Below are positions 29,137-39,907 of a stretch of 64,000 nucleotides of DNA, one piece after another; position 1 is the first letter of the stretch, and each line of letters starts with the position of its first letter. The DNA is from Obelidium mucronatum (taxonomy: Eukaryota > Chytridiomycota > Chytridiomycetes > Chytridiales > Chytriomycetaceae), in NCBI GenBank assembly GCA_025765595.1, contig JAIVFH010000055.1, positions 176,839 to 240,838 on the forward strand, written 5' to 3'. The translations under genes were made by a program, and so were the position numbers. The notes under the pieces were generated by a model that saw only the letters and a list, made by a program, of their open reading frames with translations, did no database searches and was not told where the DNA came from.

Positions 29137-32008
29137 TTAGATCCTATTTGAGGCCCCCTTGTAAATTTCATTCTTCAAGCCGAGAAGTACACTCTGGTTT
29201 GTCCTTGAATAATTCGAAAGTGAATCTGTTTGTCTTGGAAAGGGGATGACATGTTGGACCACATTCTCCTTGGCCCAAGTATAATCTTTGTCATTTTCCA
29301 TCGAAAACTGCGTTGTTCGAAGTCCAATTGAAGGAAGTACAATTCCATACCAATGTAGCTCGCCGTTTATAAGAAGGTTGGGGAACTTCTGCACAAATTC
29401 TCTCAACAGCCGAGGTTTCAAAGTCTTTGCCTCATTGATAGTAACCTGCAGAACGAACCAACGGTCGCCATTGTAAAGAAACCCATCAAATACTTTGTAG
29501 TTTCTCGCCTTTGGGAGCAGCACAGTCGGCTTGCGAGGCACTTTTTTAAGATCCTAAAAATATTGCTATTAGATTTCTACAAGTCAGAGGACTCAATGGG
29601 AAACCTTCTCAATTTCTTCCTCAGAAAGGTCCTTCTTTACAGTTGTACCCGCTTTGATTGCTAGAAGATCAAATTGTTTTGTTTGACTTGATATCTTTCG
29701 ACACAACAATTGTGAGCAAAACTGAAGTGACTCCAGCAGGGCTTGTGTGTACTCCTTTCCGTCGTTCCAGGATCCAAAGAGGTAAGTAATTTGATCTCGC
29801 TTCTCTTGTTTTGTTATCCACATGTCTAGCACTTTGCTGCTGCAAAACTTGAGGTCCTCTAGTTTCATTGTCGCGCGATTGGTCTCACAATGGATGACTT
29901 TTGAATAATCTTCGCCTCTATCACTATAGAGCTGACCGAGTTCGAAACTATGAGTGACAGCCAGTAGATTCTAAAGAGAGTGTCAGGACAGTTCAGGTGT
30001 CATAAAAAATATGAACGCACCGCATTATTCAAGGCAAAGGCAAGAGATGCTAGATAATTCGCGTACCCGTGTTTTGTTTTTGAAAATATAGAACGAGCCA
30101 CTCCCCCGACACTGTTTAATACAAACGTCAGAGATAACCAATAAAATATAGACACATACTAATGAAATCTCTCTTCCAGCAGACTTGAATGCATAGGCTT
30201 ACACTCTTTGATAAATACTTCCTTGCGAAAATGCTCCAACTCAGCCAGAGTCCAAGTGGGTGCATAAAGCCGACCACCATCATTTCCTCTTTTCATCCAC
30301 TCGTCATAATTTTCTGCCTGTTTCATCACGAGTTGAATTATAATTCAATAGTTGTAGAGCCTCACTTTTGGCGATGACGCTAGGATGTTGATTCCCGCAA
30401 AGGCAGAGGGATAGCGAACCGGGTTCCCTAAAAACAATCGTCAGTCATACACAGAGGTAGCTGTGATAGGAAACATCACCTTTTGCATTATTCAATAAGA
30501 CAATATAGTTTGAATCATGATCCAGGGATTTACTTTTCGGAAGAGAGCCGTTTTCAAACTGTTGGCATGTGTCATTTGCAAATAACCAAGAGATCCCAGA
30601 ACAAAGATCATGAAAGCAGACGGGGTGCTTTTTTTGCACCTGTCGAATAATAATATACAACAGCGACAAGCTTTTTCCAATGCCAGGAGTCCCAGAAAGA
30701 AGAATCCGACAAGACTGGCGAACAGCCAGAGCATTTTCGTAAAACTGGCCATAGCATTCGCGTATAAAAAATAACTTTGACTCCTCCTGGAAAAGCTCCT
30801 CCATCAGAAGGCCAACAGGAACAACAGCCGGGAACCCTTTCTCGGGTAACTTAATACTGCTAGCCAAATCGTACAGATACTTTACATCTGTAAACGCTTT
30901 AGCTGTACCTGTGAGAGTAATGTTGTAAACCACTGCGAGCAAACTACATCGGCCATACTTTTTCCAGCAAGGCTCAAGTAATAAGACCTTGAATCTTCGA
31001 CTTCTTGTTTCAACGCTTTGTAGGTCAGTTCGTTTCCAGTGAAATCCGGATGAACGTCAACCCACTGCTTCAGTTTAGCGGAATAATTCTTGACACCCAG
31101 TTGCGCCTCCCTCAAAGCATCTGTATCCACTCTCAAAGCCATCTCAGCATCAACCACTTGTTTACTAGTATTCTCGATATCACTTGACGATTTGCCAAAC
31201 ATATTCTGACCAGCTAGACGTAGTAAGTTGATTTCAAAAGCACTTTCAACCACCTCAAGGACACAAACCTTCATTTTCGATAGTCTTGGGAAGATGTTCT
31301 TCCTTCCATTCCTCAATCCGTCCCTGGTTGATGTAGCTGATCTTGACCTGCTTCCCCATCACATTGTCTCCATCATTCTCTACGACAGCTGCCTTGCGTT
31401 TCATTGGTCGGATATTTACAGCAGTCTCGGAAGCAACAGAACAAACAGTGTCACTAAACTGTTTTCGATTTCTTCGCATTCACCCTTTCTTCCAGCCGCC
31501 TTAACCTGGAGTCTGATAATAGCGTATCGCTCTGGTTGTGCATAATCTGCATAAGCTTGAGTATCGTGTTATTGCTGACGACTTTGATTTCGAAAGTTTC
31601 GACAATCAACGCAGCTTTGTATTGAACTGAGTGAGGCATACCACAGCAGAAGGGCAAAAAGCAGATTAAAACATACCAATATTATCGTCTTCAACAGCAA
31701 GAGTATGGTTGGCGTCAAGGTTGGCGTTCAAGAACTTTCTCAGTCCTTTGGAAAGTTTTTTGACAGGAGTGATGAGAGCGCCAGTTGGATCGAAAGCGCT
31801 ATCAATCCTTTGGAAAGCCTTGAGTCTGAGACTGTCGGCGGTGTGAGTAGTCTAAACTGATAGCCAGAAAAACGAAACCACCAACAACAACGCACTTTTT
31901 CTTGGCAGAATTCGGAGTCTCGCAGATTTTTTTAATGTCTTCCGATTCGCCTTTTAACTTGAAGAGTGCATAGGCCGCTGGTGTCACAGACTGAAACAGA
32001 ATGAACAT
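29137..32008 (-). CDS. Crinkler/RHS-family protein: P-loop NTPase with nuclease-like C-terminus
   Basis: Multi-exon CRN-type gene. Upstream exons carry FLNANLDANHTLAVEDDN and LKLMQIMHNQ, matching the linker common to CRN proteins. Then come a coiled region and a P-loop (RILLSGTPGIGKSLSLLY). RLYAPTWTLAELEHFRKE follows at the usual distance. The C-terminal exon (29137..29541) has VFDGFLYNGDRWFVLQVTI, which looks like the restriction-nuclease-like fold whose ExK is replaced by QxT in this superfamily. CRN proteins are translocated effectors in oomycetes and chytrids; bacterial and eukaryotic relatives are conflict systems. The 5' end is unclear: the ATG at 32008 overlaps what looks like an intron end, and one frame change near 31480 is unexplained, so it may be degenerate. 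Confidence 0.65.
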
Positions 32009-32096
32009 GACACTGATTTCTCTGAAATTATAAATCTCTCACACCAAAAAAGAGGTAGCCGTCTCAATGCGTTTGATTCGCCGGTGTATTTCGATA

Positions 32097-32927
32097 TTAT
32101 TGAACAAGAACACGAATAGAAGAAGCACTGCGGCTTCTCTCCACAATCCATCGCCCAACGACGCCGACATCCTTGTCCATTACCACCTGCTCGCCAGCAT
32201 TGTTCTCAACATCTGAATTCCAAACATTAAATGAGGTCCACGCGACACCGCTTACAGAATCCAACCAAGACGCCGCATCTTGAACGTAACCCGCGTTTCC
32301 TTCCAGCACGACCCAAAAGATTTCTCCTGGAAACAAGTACAAGTTTCCAGGACTTGCTGCTGTGATAGTGACGCGTCCATCGTATGCTGGGACAGAGAAA
32401 TCGCGTTGCTCCAAGACGACGGTGCTGTGCAATCTGTTAATCTCCACACAGCCTAAAAAGAGAGTAGTACCCTGGCGAATTCGACCCCGAGTCTTCGACG
32501 ACCGACAGCCGCAGCAGCGAGCGGGCGAAGCGCGACGCGGCGACGACCAGCTGGATTTCGACCAGGCGCGCGCCGAACCCGGCGACGTCCGGCGGCGCCG
32601 TGAAGCGCACGGCGGCGGCTTGGCCCGCCCAGATGGCCGTTCCCGTTGCTGACGTAAGCGGCGGCGCGCCGGTGTTGAGCACGGCGCGGGTCGCCCCGGG
32701 CGGCGCGCTGCCGTCGATGCCCGGAACGCGGGGCGCGACTTCGGCGAGCGTGACGTTGATCGGGACAGAGTAGTCGGCGGGTCTGTGGCGGTGTTGGTGC
32801 GCGCGTATTCTCTGGTGGCTCTGCTGACTCACCGGCCCTTGAAGGCATGTGCTCTCACGGGCGATGCAACAACTGCTCCAAGGCTGGCGATGAGAAGAGA
32901 CGCAATGGCAGCTAATGAGACCTTCAT
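32097..32927 (-). CDS. Predicted secreted protein, family unknown
   Basis: The start MKVSLAAIASLLIASLGAVV at 32927 is a clear signal peptide (basic n-region, hydrophobic core, likely cleavage after VVASPVRA). Exon 1 (32833..32927) joins 32782 in frame across a 50-bp intron. The mature part is beta-rich in appearance (DYSVPINVTLAEVAPRVPG, later RVTITAASPGNLYLFPGEIF) with no domain I can name. Exon 2 is strongly GC-rich with G/C-ending codons. The join to the last open segment (32097..32450) is not resolved: the only apparent intron would be 18 nt, so an alternative donor or a frameshift is needed. Confidence 0.6.
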
Positions 32928-33221
32928 GTTTTTGGGAATTATCTTGTTTTCTGATGAGATCAGTTCTGTTATAATTACGGTGGGCAACCCCTTGCTCGAA
33001 AAAAATCAAGAAGTCAACGAAGGCAAGTCAAGTATAAAAACACTCAATTTAATACATTTGCAGAAAGTATTGAAAGTAAAAAGGCAGACATCCACAAATT
33101 ATAAAATGGAATAGCTTCCAGGTAATACTCTTTCCACCGCCCAGCCCCCTCCCGACAATCCCACAAACATCCCAAATTGAACACTTTAACAGACCATCCC
33201 TTATCCGAATAGTTGTTACAT

Positions 33222-33982
33222 TTAGAACTGGAGAGCTTGACCTAAAAGAATCGCGTAAAAACAACATAAATAAACTGATTGTATAAAAAAAAACGAAACA
33301 CAAACATACCCTTGGTCTTCTTGTCACCACCCAATTCGAAGTGCTTGCAACGCTTCAATGGCAACTGAGCCTTGTACTTGCAGACGTTGCATTCCAGACG
33401 AAGAACAATCTTTTTGGTGGTCTTGGCCTTCTTGTGGAAGATAGGCTTGGTTTGACCTCCGTAACCGGATTGCTTACGGTCGTAACGTCTCTTACCCTGG
33501 GCAAAGAGAGAAGCCTTACCGGCCTTGTACTGGGTGACCTTGTGTGGGGTGTGCTTGCGGCAGGTCTTTCCCTTGCAGTAGGTGTTTCTAGTCTTTGGGA
33601 TGTTGACCTAGCAAAATTAGGGGATCCGTGTGGTTAGATGTCTGTTGAAGGGAGTGTCGCGGTTCTTCGATTTGCAATGACTTCGATGGTACTTCGTCCA
33701 GCTCCAATATCTCTGATCCTCGACCCAAGCACAAGTATTCGGTCTCTTTTTTAAGCTGATCAATTTGAGCAGCGCCTCGATGCCCGCGAATGGTGCTCAG
33801 ATTGAGAGACATCCCTCCTCTTCTTCTCTTTGAACTAACAACTTCCCACTCTGCCATCGCAAACTGCGGATCTTCACAGAACATATTCGAATACGACTCT
33901 AAATCACGACGGGCGACTCTGATGATGCGTTGGATGGACTGAAGTGGTGGTGATGGGTTGGTGGTTGGTGGACATGTACCAT
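33222..33982 (-). CDS. RPL42: 60S ribosomal protein eL42 (L36a/L44)
   Basis: Small zinc-binding protein of the large subunit E site. Main exon 33310..33607 reads [19 protein letters not shown]...[19 protein letters not shown] and [19 protein letters not shown], with the CxxC pairs of the family. The last exon 33222..33241 adds QALQF after a 68-bp intron. The initiator Met must be on a separate exon. The nearest ATG followed directly by GT is at 33980..33982 (ATG|GTACAT), giving a 372-bp first intron; this exon is provisional. An ATG-only first exon is common in fungal ribosomal protein genes. The first intron is open in one sense frame (see findings). Confidence 0.85.
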
Positions 33983-34173
33983 TTGGACGTTTGACAAAGA
34001 GACTGAAAAATCTGGTGGGCCAACAACCACACACCTTGCGATACGCACATTCCTCTGATTCACAACAACTTAAGCAAATTATGGCGCCAACATAAATGTA
34101 TAAATATATATATTCTTCCACATCAGTTCTCAAAAAACAACAAAACAAAATCCCAACTCTTTAAAAGAGTACT

Positions 34174-34973
34174 TTATCCCAAACGTTCAGCCATAAAATC
34201 AGCTTCCATAAGTTGTTTCTGGCGCTCTCTGTAGTCCTTGACCAAACGAGGATCATCACCTTCAACACCAATGGCCTGAATGCAAAACCCGTTATTTCAC
34301 ACAATAAGCAACCAAAAAAAAAAATTAGAAAAACAAAACCATATGTGGCGTCTTGGCATCAATAATGAAATGGTTGTCGCAGTTAGGACAGTATTCATCG
34401 GCTTCATCAAAAGTCCTGCAAGTGAATAGAGAAGTAAAAAAAGTAAGAATTCCTTGATTCCCCCCCGGACTCTCTACCACCCCAAACTCAACTCTAAATC
34501 CTTGCGAAACACTTTCTTGCATTTTTTGCATGCAAAAACCATTTCTGCAGTTTTCCTGTGGGAAGGTCGCAGTAACATTAAGTGATTGTTCTTGACGCAG
34601 TAATCGATCCCATAGATTCCCGTCCACATACCTCAAAGTATGATCTGTGTTTTCTGCGTGGCACTCTGGGCAATCAAACCAGCGCTTACAGCACGGTGCT
34701 CGTACAGATACCTAGTTTGAATCATTATTATTTTTTTTTTGGATTCCGCAGCATCAAGTTGTTTTGAGTTTCGAAATAAATGGAATTGGCCAGAATCTCG
34801 TCAGAGACTAGATCGGTGGATATTTTGTTATCATCTTGGCGTAGTACCTGAGCATTGAGAACGTGTTTGCCTGTTGAGAAGAGAGTGTTTTAGTGGTGGG
34901 CCACATTCATACAAATCAGAGTCTCAAGAGTCAGAAGGTACGGAGCGATTGAACGGCTGAGCGGATCTGCCAT
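34174..34973 (-). CDS. CHY-type zinc-finger protein (Hot13-like)
   Basis: Protein with the Cys-rich text VSVRAPCCKRWFDCPECHAE, followed by VFACKKCKKVFRKD and DEYCPNCDNHFIIDAKTP, i.e. a CHY zinc domain. In yeast, Hot13 helps zinc homeostasis and Erv1-dependent import in the mitochondrial intermembrane space; whether this one does is unknown. The first exon MADPLSRSIAPYLLTLETLI (start 34973) joins CKHVLNAQVLRQDD in phase. Four or five introns, one after HM before AIGVEGDDPRLVKD. It ends MAERLG. Identification of the domain is good, the role is inferred. Confidence 0.72.
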
Positions 34974-35288
34974 CCACAGACAAAGACTATCACGGGATAT
35001 TCTCAAGCCATAGATCAGATCGGATGGGAATGCTCAAACTTCATAAACAAACTATCCAGCTGATAAATCCAGCAGATAAATCACTCGCGAAGAACGCTCC
35101 CAATCCCTCTTAGCAGCCGCTGTTCCATCCCGGGTTTAAAAGAGGATTCCCGCGTAACAAGAAAGGAGTGGCGGCTGAGGAGACATACACATCACTGAAA
35201 CAGAGTAGGCAGTTTGGCAAAATCTTCCACCCCAAAAATGAGCCCAACACACTTTCGTTAGACTGACCGTTACTTTTAATTCGTATTT
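34974..35288. other. Intergenic region without recognisable gene
   Basis: 315 bp between the start of the CHY gene and the stop of RPA43. It includes an imperfect tandem repeat at about 35061 (GATAAATCCAGCAGATAAATC). Presumably holds the CHY promoter; no ORF or RNA stands out. Confidence 0.5.
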
Positions 35289-36517
35289 TTAAACTTTAAC
35301 CTTCTTCTCCTTCTTCTCCTTTTTTACTACTACAACATCTTCGCCTTCGTTCTTTCGCTTTTTCGGCTTTGGTTCCTCCTTGACTTGAACCACAGGGGGT
35401 TCCTCAACCTTGACTGCTTTAGCCTTCTTTTTCTTTTCCTTCTTCTCAGATTTTTCCTGTTTGACAGGAACCGTGTCTGGCTCTGCTTTTACAGGCGAGT
35501 TCTCTTCTCCTTCATCAGCATCGCCACCACCACCACCAACAACCCATTCATCCGCATCTTCTTCATGAGCATCGTTCACTTCTGCTTCCATATCAAAATA
35601 TATTTTTGAATTTCCAGGTGTCGCTTCTTGTAGTTTTGATGCAGCGGACGGGTCCTGAGTCAATAGCACGGGTGCAGGATGAGGGGGTGTCGTTTCTGGA
35701 TCCAAGATTATCAGGCCCGTGTTTTCGGGGTCTTTTGTAAGAGATCCAGAGAGCGTGAGTAAATTATTGTTTGTTGGAAGCCTGTTTTTTAATACCAAAA
35801 AAAACACAAAAGTTTGAGTCAACAACAGACGAGGAAAAAAAAGAGAGTTAACTAGAAATTCAATATATATATTACCCAATAATCGTGAACTTGACCACGG
35901 ATCCAGCAGCAATCTTTTCTCCCGTGGGTTCCCCGTCTTCATCTACCCGTCTCCACGCTTTGGCGCCGTGGTTGAAGTGGTATTCAGTCTTTTGAATGTG
36001 TTCGGCTGCGATCGAGGCGTTGAAGACTCCATGCACGAGGAGTCCAATGTGGTCAGAGGAAACCTTGTTTACTATTGCAACTGGAAACAAAAAAGATGAC
36101 ATCCAGTAAGTTCCACAGTCTAGGATGCTTGACAAGAACGACTGTTGTGATTCAAGTTGCTTACCGATTGTTGATCCTTCTCGTGGTGCGAATAGTGTGA
36201 AGGTGCAGGTTGCGTGTAAATGGCAGAAGGGCGAATCGTACAACACATTGGCCACTTTTTCTTCGATTTTAACGTTTGAATAAGATAGCGGGACGCCTTT
36301 GAGTTCAGGAATGTATCTAAATCCACAACAGTCAGACATCCACAACAGTCAGACTTTTTTTTTTTTGATCACAGAGAACAATGTGTTCCCAAAAAAACAA
36401 ATCAGCATACTTCATTAGATAAGAGTTCAGCTGCTCGTTGACTCCCCGTAGGAAGTCCCCAATGAAGCACGGCGGAAGGTGGAAATAGATGCGGACGTTG
36501 ACGGTCTTCAAAGACAT
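35289..36517 (-). CDS. RPA43: RNA polymerase I subunit RPA43
   Basis: Stalk subunit of RNA polymerase I (paralogue of Rpb7) that contacts Rrn3. It begins MSLKTVNVRIYFHLPPCF with the N-terminal Rpb7-like domain through YIPELKGVPLSYSNVKI. An OB domain follows (IVNKVSSDHIGLLVHGVFNA, WRRVDEDGEPTGEKIAAGS, VKFTIIG). It ends with LTLSGSL and a long tail of alternating acidic and KKEKKEKK-type basic stretches, usual for this subunit. Introns fall near 36320-36410, 36080-36165 and 35780-35875. The start lies 285 bp from divergent PAM17. Secure at family level. Confidence 0.82.
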
Positions 36518-36802
36518 TTTTTTTTCAAGAAAGCCAAAAAAGAAAAAAGAAACCAAACTCATCAATGTGGACAGTGCTTAACGCCAAGCAAAGCTGTAAT
36601 GATCGGAAAACATGAATAAAGCCTCCGGATATATCAGACTCAGTGAGGTCAAGATTTCAATCAAGCAGAATCATTCCACGCGTGAATACGCGTTCGGCCA
36701 CAACCGCCAATCGGCTCTTGAGCTACGTATCCTGCAGTCCCCAGAATATGATAGAGCCAACTTGTTTGCATCGTATGACTCTTAAACAAAACTCTTCAAA
36801 AA

Positions 36803-37654
36803 ATGCAAAGACTGGCAACAACAACTCTCGTTCAAAGCCAGTTGATCCGAAACCGTATCACCGCGCCAGCTTCTCTGAGAGCATGCGCCAGCTTCAGATC
36901 TTTTCCTGTAATGTCCCAGACCAACCGCCTCAGCTGTGGTTTCCGCTTCGCATCCACCACCACAACGTCGAAAACCGTCTCCCAATCGCAACCTGAAGCA
37001 TCGAAACTATCATGGACTGAATACTTTGGCCACAAAAAGCAAAGCCGGAACTATGAATTGGGGCTCTCGTCAGTCACTGGAGTCACATCGTTTTTCGCTG
37101 GATCTTATTATTTCATGGCCGTGAAGGAATTTGATCCAACGGAGCTCGTGTTTGGCGTTATGGATGCTTCTATTGCGTATAGTATGGGTGCCTTATGTGT
37201 GGGTCTTGCTGGGGGTGTTGCGGGAGTCTTTTTGGGCGGCGCCTTGTGGCGAGGAACAGCAAAACCGTGAGTTCAAAAAAACAAAGAAACAGAGTGGCTG
37301 ATTTGGAAAGAGAAAGCTAAAAAAAAGTATGTTTTTCTTTTTCCACGTAGAAACATTCTAGCCTCGATTGATCGGATGGATGCAGAGTTTTTTGAAAGAG
37401 TCAAGAAATTCAGACCACAAGGACAGTTACGACTTTCTCTGCAGAATCCCATGCCCGATTATTATGCGGAAAGTGTAAAGAGCGTTCAGGGATACAGGGC
37501 CTGGCTTAAAAAGCAACGTGATGTACGTTTTTTTTTTGGGATATCGTTGTTTATTTGAAGCTCTGGGTTTTATCGTTCCTAACTTTTCAAACAGTATCGC
37601 ATCAAAACGGAAGGATTCAAGGCTATGAGATCCATCAAAAGAAAGCAGCATTAA
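36803..37654 (+). CDS. PAM17: Mitochondrial import motor subunit PAM17
   Basis: Inner-membrane component of the presequence translocase-associated motor (with Pam18/Pam16). The first 60 residues are Arg/Ser/Thr-rich without acids, a good matrix presequence. Then LSWTEYFGHKKQSRNYEL precedes two hydrophobic spans (GVTSFFAGSYYFMAV and MGALCVGLAGGVAGVFLGG). The conserved tail NPMPDYYAESVKSVQGYRAW is the family signature. Exon 1 ends at 37266 (phase 2); later introns are about 37267..37350 and 37522..37594. Ends KRKQH at 37654. Fungal-specific family, so it supports the host assignment. Confidence 0.88.
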
Positions 37655-37713
37655 AAAAGTGGAAAACGATAGTTCGATTAATCTTGGAATAAAACTCAAT
37701 CGATCCCGCAAAA

Positions 37714-39707
37714 TTACACTTTTGGCTTTCGAATTCTCAAGGCAATGTAAAACGCGATACGAAATCCCACTATGATAGCCACCAGACACACACCTGACTT
37801 CCAATACGAAAAGTCATCATATCCATAATTCTTCAAAACATCCAATCCAGTGAAACTGCAAGACTCAGGCTCCAAACTGGAAGGAATTGCACAATAACAC
37901 GGAGAATTCCCATTATTAACCTTGTCGCACCTGAATTCCAGCCCATCGAATTCATTTCCAACAAACGCTCTCCAAGCCCATTTCTGATAATTCCAAGACG
38001 TGAAGCCGTACTTCCAGAAACTTGGAATATTCTCACGTACCAGGAACCCATGTGTAACCATGGAAACACCGTTGAATAAGGCTGCCAGCGTCAATGACAC
38101 AACAAAATTCGGAAAAACCGCCGCAATCAACACAGTTACAGACTCAGCAACGTACAGAGTCAACCACATGAAAGTTGTAAATATGAAAAAGCGATCTGCA
38201 CCACTATGCAGCCCAGCCATAAAGTACAGCGGCAACGAAAATCCCAAAGACAGCAAAAACACAAATGGCATTGAAATAATTGTGTTTGAAATGACATAGG
38301 CAGCTACAGAATAAGATCGGTTCATTCTTTCACGGTAAAACACTTGTCGGTCTTCCAAGATGGCTGGAATTCCTGCGACAGACATGAACGCCAGGAACCC
38401 GACACTCAAAAATACCGCCATAAATCGAGGCTGTACGCTGTTTTGAGTGAGATCGAGTTGCCACCATGTCGTTCCCATCAATACGGCCATCGCAATATAA
38501 AGTGCCATGCGAACCCAGAATAACAAGATATTCTTGATGGCATTACTGAAATTGCGCCGCGTAAGTATAAGCACTTGTCCAAGCAGGGAATGCGCGTAGT
38601 CGTTTCCACGTGTGAATGCAAATGCCTCTGTCAAAAAAGATTCAGCCCTTTTCAATTCAAGGTCCACGTCATTGATGGCTTCCGACCGTTCTGCAGAGCT
38701 ATTCCAAGAAGTTATAAAATTGGAGATTCGATTACTTGCTTCTTGTTCGTTTCCGAGAAAGTCAACGCTGTTGATTTGGTGTATTAAAAACAACTGGAAA
38801 GAATCATTCAACACTTACAATCCAAAACGGCATCCGGAATATTCATATACATTGGAATTTCATAACCAATCTTTTTGAAATACTCCACTTCAGTGCCATC
38901 ATTCTTCCCGAAATAGACAGTTTCTCCACGAACTAAAAATAGAACCTTATCAAACAACCGATACGTGCTAGGACTCGGTTGATGAATACTACAAACTACA
39001 GGACATTTATTCCTGCGAGCAAGCGTCTTGATCGTCTCCATCACATTGAAGGACGCAGAGCTGTCTAACCCAGAAGTCGGTTCATCCAAAAGATGACTTT
39101 CGGCTCTTTCACCAACTGAACAGCTATGGAAAGTCGCCGCTTTTCACCCCCAGAAATACCCCGTGAAAAGGGATCCCCGATTGCTGAGTTTGCACATTTG
39201 ACGAGACCAAACTGCGTCAACAAGTCTTGAACTTTGTGGTCCTTGTCAGAGTTTGTCGTTGCCGGGAGATTGAGTTCAACGGCCCAGCGTAGCGTTTCCC
39301 GGACCGTGAAACAACCAATCAAAGAGTCATCTTGCGTTACGTACGATGAATACTTTTTCATGGGGCGTTCAGTGCCGTTCAAGAGAACTCTTCCTTTTGT
39401 GGTGCCGGCTTTTCGGCCAGCAATTACATCCTTCAAAAGTAAGTATTCGCCGCTAATCAGCTAAAATTGTTTAGTCTGTCGATAGAAGACTTGCCAGAAA
39501 TGTAGACTTTCCAGCACCCGATGGTCCCAAAACAGCAAGAACCTCTCCCGGCTTCAATGAGCCAGTAATTCCATCAAGAACCGCGCGAGATTCATTTGAC
39601 GTTTTGTCTTTGATGGTATATCCCAAATCCTTCCACGCTAACGTTAATCCAGTGTTCAAGGATTCTGGTGTTCGTTCCAGAACATTCAGAACCGCGTTGC
39701 TTGTCAT
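37714..39707 (-). CDS. ABCG (WBC) half transporter, with a frame break at Walker B
   Basis: Half-size ABC exporter with the nucleotide-binding domain first. Exon 1 (to 39495) has LAVLGPSGAGKSTFL (Walker A). The next exon has the Q-loop region SSYVTQDDSLIG and the signature ISGGEKRRLSI. The membrane half (from about 38750 down) shows six spans and the ABCG-typical IPAILEDRQVFYRER and a Cys-rich last loop. Two oddities: intron 39431..39494 uses a GC donor (GCAAGT...AAG), and at about 39090 the frame changes inside Walker B. VIF is followed by an out-of-frame LDEPTSGLD because CTTTTGG has one T fewer than expected. It is either a fresh pseudogene or a homopolymer sequencing error. Confidence 0.82.
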
Positions 39708-39907
39708 TTTCCTTCTTTTTTTTTCTTGGTTGGAAGCAAGTTAACATATTTGACTTGGCTCGTTACTAGAAGTCGTAAGCCGGTTTCGGCGAATTTGATT
39801 GTGAGCGAACTTTGTTTAGCAGTCCATCCAAAAAAAAAATAACCTTTCAAGGTGCCAAAAGACTACAATTATCTTTGAATTACAAAACGAACAACACAAA
39901 ATCAGAC

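Noticed and set aside
32008..32200. An upstream CRN exon overlapping the secreted-protein gene out of frame
   Set aside because: An open, hydrophobic frame exists, but an overlap of two same-strand genes with no splice or transcript support is too speculative to annotate.
33341..33637. Plus-strand 98-residue Leu/Val-rich ORF, apparently a membrane protein
   Set aside because: It is the exact antisense of the eL42 coding exon, whose conserved CxxC text is unmistakable.
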